Source: Rhizobium sp. Q54 (GTDB lineage Bacteria; Pseudomonadota; Alphaproteobacteria; Rickettsiales; UBA1997). From it: 7,260 nucleotides of DNA. Where the stretch lies: positions 1-7,260 of the forward strand of contig CAMBES010000067.1 of the NCBI GenBank assembly GCA_945865855.1, in the 5' to 3' direction. Under the pieces are notes generated by a model. It did no database searches. It saw only the letters and a list, made by a program, of their open reading frames with translations, and was not told the DNA's origin. Position 1 is the stretch's first letter; each line of letters starts with the position of its first letter. Made by a program: the position numbers and the translations under genes. Positions 1 through 5,242 of the stretch are shown piece by piece.

Positions 1-1
1 T

Positions 2-580
2 GCCACTCGAATCAAAGAGAATTTGGAATTACTCAATCGTAAATTTGAAAAAATTTTGGAAATTAATGAGGAGGATTTTTCTTTCGCGGAAGATTCGTTC
101 GACTTGATCACAAGCAATCTCGACTTCCACCTCATTAACGAAATCCCACAATATTTAATCAAAATTAAAAGCATTTTGAAGCCCGGCGGAATCTTCATTG
201 CCAGCTTTTTTGGCGAAGAAAATCTCTCCGAACTCGCTCATGTTTTGCACAAAACCGAAAATGAAATTTACGGCGGAATTTCACCGCGGATGCCGCCAAC
301 GATTGACGTTAAAACCGCCGCCGCCTTACTGAACAAGGCTGGATTTCAAAATCCAATTTCTGATTTCGACAAAATCCTAGTAGAATATTCCGACCCACTT
401 GATCTGCTCAAAGATCTGAAAATGATGGGGCAGGGCAATATTTTACATCAACGCTCGCGTCGATTTTTTACCAAAAATTTCCTTAACAAAACTTCAAAAA
501 ATTATCGCGAAATGTATGGAGCCTCAAGTGGCAAAGTTTTAGCGACCTTCGAAATCGTCACGATTATTGGAAGTAAGTAA
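2..580 (+). CDS. NDUFAF5-like SAM-dependent methyltransferase-fold protein (5' truncated)
   Basis: The product belongs to the class I SAM-methyltransferase fold and resembles NDUFAF5, the mitochondrial complex I assembly factor reported to hydroxylate an arginine of NDUFS7 rather than methylate. The reading frame is open to the left edge, so the TTG at 23 is probably not the start; roughly the first 100 residues, including the glycine-rich SAM-binding motif I, lie outside. Visible are the post-motif strand FDLITSNLDFHLIN, the LKPGGIFIASFFGEENLSEL segment, then GGISPRMPP, a KAGFQ segment, DLKMMGQGN and YREMYG near the C-terminus. From memory these align in order with the C-terminal half of human NDUFAF5 (FGGDTLYEL, GGFSPHISP, MGESN, YREMY). 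BioC-type methyltransferases are the nearest alternative, but the tail motifs favour NDUFAF5. miaB follows 51 bp downstream on the same strand, so the two are probably cotranscribed. The family is characteristic of alphaproteobacteria and mitochondria. Confidence 0.85.
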   Translation, partial: ATRIKENLELLNRKFEKILEINEEDFSFAEDSFDLITSNLDFHLINEIPQYLIKIKSILKPGGIFIASFFGEENLSELAHVLHKTENEIYGGISPRMPPTIDVKTAAALLNKAGFQNPISDFDKILVEYSDPLDLLKDLKMMGQGNILHQRSRRFFTKNFLNKTSKNYREMYGASSGKVLATFEIVTIIGSK

Positions 581-631
581 TGCCCAACTCCCACAACTAA
601 ACCGCGATCCAGAAAGCCTCATCCGAAAATT

Positions 632-1999
632 ATGAAAAAATTATACGTTAAAACTTACGGCTGCCAAATGAATGTTTACGATTCTGATCGAATGCAAGAC
701 CTGATGGAAAATGTTGGCTACGAAACGATTGATAGCCCAGAAGGCGCAGACATGGTTATCATTAACACTTGTCACATTCGCGAAAAAGCATCGGAAAAAT
801 TATTCTCTGATCTCGGCAGAATTCGTCCGCACAAAAATAAAAAAGCTGACGAAGGAAGTCAGATGATCGTTGCCGTTGCTGGTTGCGTAGCGCAAGCGGA
901 AGGTGAAGAAATTTTCAAGCGCTCGAATGTTGTCGACATTATTGTTGGGCCGGAAAGCTACCAAACCCTGCCTGATCTAGTCGGAAAGATGATCCGCGAA
1001 AAGAAGAAGCAGATTAATTTAGATTTTACTCCTGATAATAAATTCGATGTTTTACCCGAAAGCAAAACGGGAGTAGGGGCTTCGGCCTTCGTTACCATTC
1101 AAGAAGGATGTGACAAATTTTGTACTTTCTGTGTTGTGCCTTATACGAGAGGTTCAGAATATTCACGCGAAGTTTCTAAGATTGTCGATGATGCGAAGCG
1201 CCTAGTTGATCAAGGCGTCAGTGAGATTTACTTCCTCGGACAAAACGTAAATGCTTATCACGGATTAGATGCGAAAGGCGAGCCCGCAAGTCTCGCCAAG
1301 TTAGTGGAAGAAGTCGCAAAAATCGATGCCGTAAAAAGAATTCGCTACACCACTTCGCATCCTCGCGACATGTCTGAAGACTTGTTTGCCGCGCATCGCG
1401 ACATTGAAAAGCTAATGCCATTTTTGCACCTGCCAATTCAATCGGGGGCAAATTCTGTTTTGAAAGGAATGAATAGAAAACACACGAGACAAGACTATTT
1501 CAAAATCATCGAGAAACTTCGCGCTGCAAGGCCAGACATCGGATTATCTTCTGATTTCATCGTCGGATTTCCAGGAGAAACTGACCAGGATTTCGAAGAC
1601 ACGATGGAGCTGATCCGCCAAATAAAATTCACACAATGCTATTCCTTCAAATATTCTCCGCGCCCAGGAACGCCAGCTGCCGAAGCTAAAATTCAAGTCG
1701 AAGAAAAAGTAAAAGAAGAAAGATTGTTCAATCTTCAAAAACTTCTCACTGAACAACAAAGCGAATTCAACCAAAAGTCTGAAGGGCAAATAATGCCTGT
1801 CTTGTTTGAGCGCAAAGCCCCCGATTCTGGCAAAGCAAAAGCGCGCTCTGCCACACAGCTATGGGGTAAATCGCCTTACCTGCAATCTGTAATCGTCGAT
1901 GTTGCGAGCGAAGAAGAAGCTAGAAATTACTTCGGAAAAATAGCGGATGTGAAAATTTTGAAATCGAGACCGAGCAGCTTAGTGGGAGAGCTTTCATAA
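632..1999 (+). CDS. miaB: tRNA-2-methylthio-N6-dimethylallyladenosine synthase MiaB
   Basis: MiaB is a radical SAM methylthiotransferase. It converts i6A37 to ms2i6A37 in tRNAs reading UNN codons, using two 4Fe-4S clusters. The 455-residue product has the family length and all three domains. The N-terminal UPF0004 domain carries the auxiliary-cluster cysteines C11 (KTYGCQMN), C47 (INTCHIREKA) and C85 (AGCVAQ). The radical SAM core has the CX3CX2C motif C160/C164/C167 in EGCDKFCTFCVVPYTRG, followed by FLGQNVNAY, TSHPRDM, LHLPIQSG and DFIVGFPGE. A C-terminal TRAM domain spans about 380-453. The ATG at 632 puts KKLYVKTYGCQMN at the very N-terminus, as usual for the family. No Shine-Dalgarno sequence is visible. 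The frame stays open back to the upstream gene's stop, but no ATG, GTG or TTG lies in that stretch. In many alphaproteobacteria miaB leads into phoH-ybeY; here a terminator follows instead. Confidence 0.98.
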   Translation: MKKLYVKTYGCQMNVYDSDRMQDLMENVGYETIDSPEGADMVIINTCHIREKASEKLFSDLGRIRPHKNKKADEGSQMIVAVAGCVAQAEGEEIFKRSNVVDIIVGPESYQTLPDLVGKMIREKKKQINLDFTPDNKFDVLPESKTGVGASAFVTIQEGCDKFCTFCVVPYTRGSEYSREVSKIVDDAKRLVDQGVSEIYFLGQNVNAYHGLDAKGEPASLAKLVEEVAKIDAVKRIRYTTSHPRDMSEDLFAAHRDIEKLMPFLHLPIQSGANSVLKGMNRKHTRQDYFKIIEKLRAARPDIGLSSDFIVGFPGETDQDFEDTMELIRQIKFTQCYSFKYSPRPGTPAAEAKIQVEEKVKEERLFNLQKLLTEQQSEFNQKSEGQIMPVLFERKAPDSGKAKARSATQLWGKSPYLQSVIVDVASEEEARNYFGKIADVKILKSRPSSLVGELS

Positions 2000-2136
2000 C
2001 ACCTGCGGATCGAGATCAGTTTATAACTAGTCACTCTCTAAAAGAATTCTGCAACTTGTCTAAGAATGAAGATTTTAGTGAAAGAATAGTTGTGAAAATT
2101 TTTTAGCCTCAGAGCCAGAAGGGTTCAATCCTACCT
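2000..2136. other. spacer between miaB and its terminator
   Basis: This is a 137-bp non-coding stretch between the miaB stop and the terminator stem. I find only very short reading frames, such as one of seven codons from the ATG at 2066. At 2121-2135 a stretch containing GGTTCAATCC resembles a tRNA T-arm, but the flanks do not form a proper stem and no acceptor or anticodon arm can be drawn. It may simply be a long 3' UTR, or it may contain a small RNA ending at the terminator. The sequence alone does not decide. Confidence 0.35.
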
Positions 2137-2166
2137 AGATTGTCTCCCGCTCGGAGACAATCTTTT
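2137..2166 (+). terminator. Rho-independent terminator after miaB
   Basis: A perfect 11-bp stem is formed by AGATTGTCTCC (2137-2147) and GGAGACAATCT (2153-2163), with a 5-nt loop CGCTC and a run of four T (2163-2166) followed by an A-rich stretch. The GC-rich top of the stem and the T run on the + strand fit an intrinsic terminator for the methyltransferase-miaB unit. It lies 137 bp past the miaB stop and 38 bp before the next gene, so the metallopeptidase gene probably has its own promoter. Confidence 0.8.
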
Positions 2167-2204
2167 AAAAATTTCTTAGAAAAAAGAATAAATATTGTTA
2201 GTTA

Positions 2205-2945
2205 ATGAGCGTCTTTTCTACAAAAACAGAAATCGAAATCGCTGGGATAAAAATTTTTCTTACGCAAAAAAGAATCAGAAATTTGCATTTGAGAATTTCT
2301 GCACCAGATGGAGAGGTTAGAGTGTCGGCTCCTTTGCGGTATGGGCTGACACGACTTAGAGAATTTATTTTACAGAAAATTGAGTGGATTAAAAAGAATC
2401 AGATTAAGATTCGTAAGTTGCGCGATGAAGGAAAAATTATTTTGCCGAAAAAGTTTATTTCGGGTGAAGAGCATTATTTTTTTGGCGAGAAGTTTCTTTT
2501 GGAGTTGGTACAAAATAGCACTGCCAACAAAGTCTTATTTAAGATAAGTGGAGCTGCAGTATCGCGAGAGAATGTGATTGAGCTTCATGTCAAAAAACTT
2601 TCGAACTTTGCTCAACGACAGAAGTTGATGGATAATTTTTATCGCAAGCATTTGAAGGAAATTGTTCCGGAGATGATTGCTAAATACGAAGAAAAGATGG
2701 GTGTTGCGGTCGCAGAATTCAGAGTAAAAAAAATGAAAACGCGCTGGGGAACTTGCAACGCAAGAGCTCGTCGAATCTGGCTTAGTTTAGAATTAGCAAA
2801 AAAGCCTTTGGGATTTTTAGAGTCTACTGTTGTTCACGAGATGGTGCATTTGTTAGAGCGCGGACACAATAAAAAATTCTACGGATTGATGAATAAGTTC
2901 ATGCCAGAATGGCAAATTTGGGATAAGAAAAAAAATGAAGTTTAG
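2205..2945 (+). CDS. YgjP/DUF45-type M48-like zinc metallopeptidase
   Basis: This is a predicted cytoplasmic zinc metallopeptidase of the YgjP-like family (DUF45), 246 residues, close to the usual family length. The catalytic motif is HEMVH, with H211 and H215 as zinc ligands and E212 as general base. The third ligand is probably H221 in ERGHNKKFY, matching the family pattern HExxH-x5-H-x3-F. The second hallmark, MKTRWGTC at 177-184, is the family's conserved MKxRWGSC block. The N-terminal part contains the typical RNLHLRISAPDGEVRVSAP strands and FILQKIEWIKKNQ helix. There is no signal peptide or membrane segment. The substrate is unknown; the family is widespread and little characterised, and is sometimes found beside restriction-modification genes, none of which is visible here. 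The ATG at 2205 has no clear ribosome-binding site. The gene stands alone between the miaB terminator and a convergent gene. Confidence 0.92.
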   Translation: MSVFSTKTEIEIAGIKIFLTQKRIRNLHLRISAPDGEVRVSAPLRYGLTRLREFILQKIEWIKKNQIKIRKLRDEGKIILPKKFISGEEHYFFGEKFLLELVQNSTANKVLFKISGAAVSRENVIELHVKKLSNFAQRQKLMDNFYRKHLKEIVPEMIAKYEEKMGVAVAEFRVKKMKTRWGTCNARARRIWLSLELAKKPLGFLESTVVHEMVHLLERGHNKKFYGLMNKFMPEWQIWDKKKNEV

Positions 2946-3090
2946 CCTGCAATCAGAAGTGGTTAGCGACGTTCTTGTTAAATCTTCTTGGTAGTGATGG
3001 AAAATCTCTGGTGAATTCTTCCTGATATCTTTCCCTGCGTAAGGATGGTGGAAAAGGATGGCGGAATTAGTAAAAAATAGAAAAGACAGT
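2946..3090. other. intergenic region between convergent genes
   Basis: This 145-bp spacer separates the metallopeptidase gene from the convergent cvfB-like gene. It holds a 13-bp tandem duplication near its right end and only very short reading frames. No strong terminator for the + strand gene is visible; pairing between TTTCC and GGAAA around the duplication is too imperfect to call one. Confidence 0.5.
3041..3066. repeat. 13-bp tandem direct duplication
   Basis: AAGGATGGTGGAA (3041-3053) is followed immediately by AAGGATGGCGGAA (3054-3066), two adjacent copies differing at one base. The pair lies in a non-coding spacer. It looks like a recent slippage duplication. A tandem protein-binding site is possible but unsupported. 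Confidence 0.75.
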
Positions 3091-3103
3091 CTAAACCAGT
3101 CTT
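3077..3103 (-). terminator. possible weak terminator of the cvfB-like gene
   Basis: On the minus strand, AAGAC (from 3103) and GTCTT (to 3083) can pair around an 11-nt loop containing the stop codon, followed by a T-rich run TTTTCTATTTTTT. The stem is only 5 bp and not GC-rich, so the call is tentative. The T-rich tail directly after the gene is the main support. Confidence 0.3.
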
Positions 3104-3921
3104 ATTCCATCTTTCTCAATAGTGATTAACCGCTTTTTATAGAGCTTTCCGATGGCTTTTTTGTAGTTGCTCTTGCTGACCTTGAAAGCTTCGTAGATTA
3201 ACTCAGGAGAGCTTTTGTCTGTAAGATCAAGAGTGCCTCCTTTGGCTCTAACCCATTTTAAAATATCTTCTGAAAGAGAGCAGATGGCCTCTCCACCTTG
3301 GCTTTGAAGGATGAGGTCAATTTTACCATCTTCGCGAATATTCTTGATATAGCCATTCATGCGATCGCCCACTTCTATTGGCTGAAGAACATCAATATTG
3401 TGAATGAGGCCCATATGTTCGTTATTCACCACAGCCTTGTAACCATAGTCATTTCGCCTGGCGATTAACAAACTTACTTCCTGATTTTTGAGAAAATCAT
3501 ATCCATCCTCCTCTTTCATAAACTTGCTTAGTTTACTACTGGCGGCAATACGTCCGGTGACGTCGATATATAAAAAAACAACATAGGAATTGCCGACAAG
3601 CATTGGAATCAGCTGCTCTTTAAAGGGAACCAACAAATCTTTAGGAAGTCCCCAATTTAAAAAAGCGCCGAATGAACTTGTTGAGGTAACTTTGAGATGA
3701 GCGCATTTCCCAACCTCGCAGTAAGGAATTTCTGAAGTTGCAACGAGACGATCTTCTGAATCCAGATAGAGAAAAACTTCTAGCTCGTCGCCAATCTCAA
3801 ACGCATCCGGTACGTAGCGCGAAGGCATTAATATTTCGCCCAAATCACCTCCGTCTAGGTAGAGTCCGAAGTCAACTTTTTTGACGATTGGTAATTTATT
3901 TACTGCTCCGACTTTGGTCAT
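3091..3921 (-). CDS. cvfB: CvfB-family S1 RNA-binding protein
   Basis: The 276-residue product matches the CvfB (YitL) family, known from Staphylococcus as an RNA-binding regulator of virulence genes. The family structure has three S1-type OB folds and a C-terminal winged helix. Here S1-1 is about residues 1-65 (GEILMPSRYVP, VFLYLDSEDRLVAT). S1-2 is about 68-132, with the family signature FGAFLNWGLPKDLLVPF at 84-100 and GRIAASSKL at 123-131. S1-3 is about 146-208 (NEHMGLIHN, DGKIDLILQ). The winged helix is about 215-275, with KSNYKKAIGKLYKKRLI as the recognition region. The ATG at 3921 has no Shine-Dalgarno sequence. The gene is transcribed away from the small membrane protein gene across a gap of 37 bp or more. 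Its targets cannot be read from the sequence. The family is commoner in Firmicutes and Bacteroidetes than in alphaproteobacteria. Confidence 0.93.
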   Translation of the reverse strand: MTKVGAVNKLPIVKKVDFGLYLDGGDLGEILMPSRYVPDAFEIGDELEVFLYLDSEDRLVATSEIPYCEVGKCAHLKVTSTSSFGAFLNWGLPKDLLVPFKEQLIPMLVGNSYVVFLYIDVTGRIAASSKLSKFMKEEDGYDFLKNQEVSLLIARRNDYGYKAVVNNEHMGLIHNIDVLQPIEVGDRMNGYIKNIREDGKIDLILQSQGGEAICSLSEDILKWVRAKGGTLDLTDKSSPELIYEAFKVSKSNYKKAIGKLYKKRLITIEKDGIRLV

Positions 3922-3952
3922 GTTTTATATTGATGTTATTCTTAACTAGACT

Positions 3953-3974
3953 GGAGTGATGATCAAATCACTCC
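3953..3974. promoter_or_regulatory. perfect inverted repeat over the start of the small membrane gene
   Basis: GGAGTGAT (3953-3960) and ATCACTCC (3967-3974) are perfect 8-bp inverted repeats around the 6-nt loop GATCAA. A T:G pair could extend the stem by one. The structure covers the GTG at 3956, the ATG at 3959 and the only GGAG stretch nearby. It lies in the divergent region next to the cvfB-like gene. In RNA it would hide the start codon and purine-rich stretch; in DNA it could be an operator. If translation begins at the ATG at 3995, it would instead be a 5'-leader hairpin. Confidence 0.5.
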
Positions 3975-4252
3975 GTTTCAATAATAACAACTTTATGCAA
4001 CTTTACGTAGGAATCGCTGGAAGCATTTTATGCATTGTGGCTCTTGCCATTACTCTTTTTAAAATCGGATTTGGTGATTCTATAGAATATAAGTTACTCA
4101 ACTTATTTGGTGGCGTTTGCCTGCTTTATTACGCTGTGATCGAGCACGTTATTCCATTCATTATCTTAGAAGCCACTTGGGTTTTACTGCCATTGATTAC
4201 ATTAATTTCATCTAAGTTTAAGACTAAGAAACCAGCTGAATCGCCAAATTAA
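3959..4252 (+). CDS. small three-helix membrane protein, CBU_0592-like
   Basis: This is a short integral membrane protein of 97 residues from this ATG. A GTG one codon earlier (3956) is also possible. A third candidate, the ATG at 3995, gives 85 residues beginning MQLYVGIAG right before the first helix, which I find attractive because such proteins are usually about 80-90 residues. Hydrophobic segments lie near residues 16-36, 45-62 and 66-85. A polar GFGDSIEYKLLNLFGG loop joins helices 1 and 2, and there is a lysine-rich C-terminal tail. The pattern Y-x-LLNLFGG followed by P-x4-E-x2-W (IPFIILEATW) resembles the small CBU_0592-type family, whose function is unknown. That assignment is from memory and tentative. 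The gene is divergent from the cvfB-like gene, and its last 29 bp overlap the convergent radical SAM gene. Confidence 0.75.
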   Translation: MIKSLRFNNNNFMQLYVGIAGSILCIVALAITLFKIGFGDSIEYKLLNLFGGVCLLYYAVIEHVIPFIILEATWVLLPLITLISSKFKTKKPAESPN

Positions 4253-5078
4253 TCTCGCTAATAATCCTGAGTTTATCACGCCCGAGAACGCCTTTTAGAA
4301 CTAGATGGTTAGAAGCGTGATCACTGCGGAAGATAGTTTTGTTTAGGTTTAAATTTTCTAATAACAGATGCATTTCTTGAAATAATTCTCGTCTCGTCAT
4401 TTCTTGCCAGTTGCTGTTAAATCCTTTTTCAAAACGTTCTGATCCAAAAGGAAATTCTGGAACTAAAGTTGAGAGATATTCTGGTTGAGCTTGATTCATT
4501 AATTCCGCGGAGGCGAGGGCGTGTTGCTCACTATATTTCGGGCCGCCAAGACCGTTTAAAATCATCACCGAACTTTTGATTCCGGCTTCTTTTATTTTTT
4601 TTAAGGCCTCAAGAGATGACTCAAAAGTTTCACCTTTTTCTATCAAACTTAGTAGCTCTGTGTTGCCACTTTCGCAACCAACATAAAAAGTCTTCAAACC
4701 CATCTCCTGTAATTCGCGTAAATCTGAAATAGACTTATTCAGCAGATTACGGGGCAGGCAGTAAGAAGAAACGCGCTGCAGGTTCGGGAAATATTTGTTA
4801 ATCAGTTGCATAATTTCTTTCAGTCTTTTCATCGACAAACTCACGGCATCACCGTCAGCAAGAAAAACTCGAGTAACTGGGAAGTTGTTTTGGGTTAGGT
4901 ATTTCAACTCCGCTTCGATTTCTTCAATCGCCTTTGGCTTGAAGCGTTTTTGCTCGTCTTTGTACATATCGCAAAAGGTGCACTTATTCCAAGAGCAGCC
5001 GTTGGTAACTTGCAAAATCAAAGACTTCCATTCGCTTGGTGGACGAAAAACTGGCTCGATGTAGTTTAGTGGGTACAT
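4224..5078 (-). CDS. radical SAM protein with CX4CX2C cluster motif
   Basis: The 284-residue product is a radical SAM enzyme that would bind a 4Fe-4S cluster and cleave SAM to a 5'-deoxyadenosyl radical. Its cluster motif is C28-x4-C33-x2-C36 (NGCSWNKCTFCDMYK). It belongs to an uncharacterised group recognisable by FRPPSE at the N-terminus, a C-x-x-N-x-C-TFC-x-MYK motif with one extra residue in the first spacing, and FLADGDAVSL (72-81). Further landmarks are YVGCESGN (132-139, the GxESG strand after the barrel centre), MILNGLGG (172-179) and a C-terminal FRSDHASNHLVLKGVLGRDK block (250-269). No extra cysteine-rich SPASM domain is present. The substrate is unknown. The ATG at 5078 places FRPPSE near residue 11 and has no Shine-Dalgarno sequence. 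The 3' end overlaps the convergent membrane protein gene by 29 bp. Confidence 0.9.
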   Translation of the reverse strand: MYPLNYIEPVFRPPSEWKSLILQVTNGCSWNKCTFCDMYKDEQKRFKPKAIEEIEAELKYLTQNNFPVTRVFLADGDAVSLSMKRLKEIMQLINKYFPNLQRVSSYCLPRNLLNKSISDLRELQEMGLKTFYVGCESGNTELLSLIEKGETFESSLEALKKIKEAGIKSSVMILNGLGGPKYSEQHALASAELMNQAQPEYLSTLVPEFPFGSERFEKGFNSNWQEMTRRELFQEMHLLLENLNLNKTIFRSDHASNHLVLKGVLGRDKLRIISEINLAIQLVS

Positions 5079-5242
5079 GGGATTTTGTATTTTTTGTTAG
5101 TCATTTTTTTATTACAGAGAGCGAATGAATCGCCGCAATCTTTGTGATTGAAACTATTACGGGATTGCCACGCTAAGCTCGCAATAACAAGGTTTTTTTT
5201 GCACATAAGGCATATTATGTAATCAAAGCGGATTAGAAGTAG
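5079..5242. other. intergenic region carrying the palindromic repeat
   Basis: This 164-bp spacer lies between two minus-strand genes. About half of it is the palindromic repeat. The remainder has A/T homopolymer runs at 5104-5110 and 5193-5200 and a small inverted repeat, ACATAA/TTATGT, at 5203-5220. On the minus strand that small hairpin is followed by A residues rather than T, so I see no convincing terminator for the large gene. No clear promoter or ribosome-binding site is visible for the radical SAM gene. Confidence 0.5.
5109..5188. repeat. degenerate palindromic dispersed repeat (GCGAG/GCAATCC type)
   Basis: The left arm starts at 5109 (TTATTACAGAGAGCGAAT) and reaches CCGCAATC (5133-5140). 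The right arm runs GATTGCCACGCTAAGC to CTCGCAATAA, ending near 5188. The reverse complement of the right arm begins TTATTGCGAGCTTAGCG and continues to GGCAATC, lining up with the left arm over most of its length with mismatches and indels. The consensus ATTGCGAGCnnAGCGnGGCAATCC is the core of palindromic repeats scattered through many Rickettsiales-like and other bacterial genomes. It lies in the spacer between two minus-strand genes. A run of eight T follows on the + strand, but no + strand gene lies upstream for it to terminate. Confidence 0.65.

Noticed and set aside
567..635. Short TTG-started frame ending in an ATGA overlap with the miaB start
   Set aside because: It has only 22 codons, starts inside the methyltransferase gene and matches nothing I know. 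The ATGA overlap alone is weak evidence.
1218..1451. Minus-strand reading frame of 77 codons
   Set aside because: It lies wholly inside miaB on the opposite strand and has no family-like motifs; it is a shadow of a strongly conserved gene.
1544..1789. Minus-strand reading frame of 81 codons
   Set aside because: It lies inside miaB; its Phe/Ser-rich composition is what antisense reading of Glu/Lys-rich coding gives.
2121..2135. tRNA-like T-arm (GGTTCAATCC)
   Set aside because: The flanks do not pair into a 5-bp stem, and no acceptor, D or anticodon arm can be found upstream.
3058..3129. Short ATG frame after an AAAAGG stretch
   Set aside because: It has about 23 codons, runs antisense into the end of the cvfB-like gene and begins within the tandem duplication.
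4795..5064. Plus-strand reading frame of 89 codons
   Set aside because: It is antisense to the cluster-binding part of the radical SAM gene, which is clearly the real gene.
5203..5220. Hairpin ACATAA/TTATGT as terminator for the large minus-strand gene
   Set aside because: The stem is 6 bp and AT-rich, and on the minus strand it is followed by A residues rather than T.
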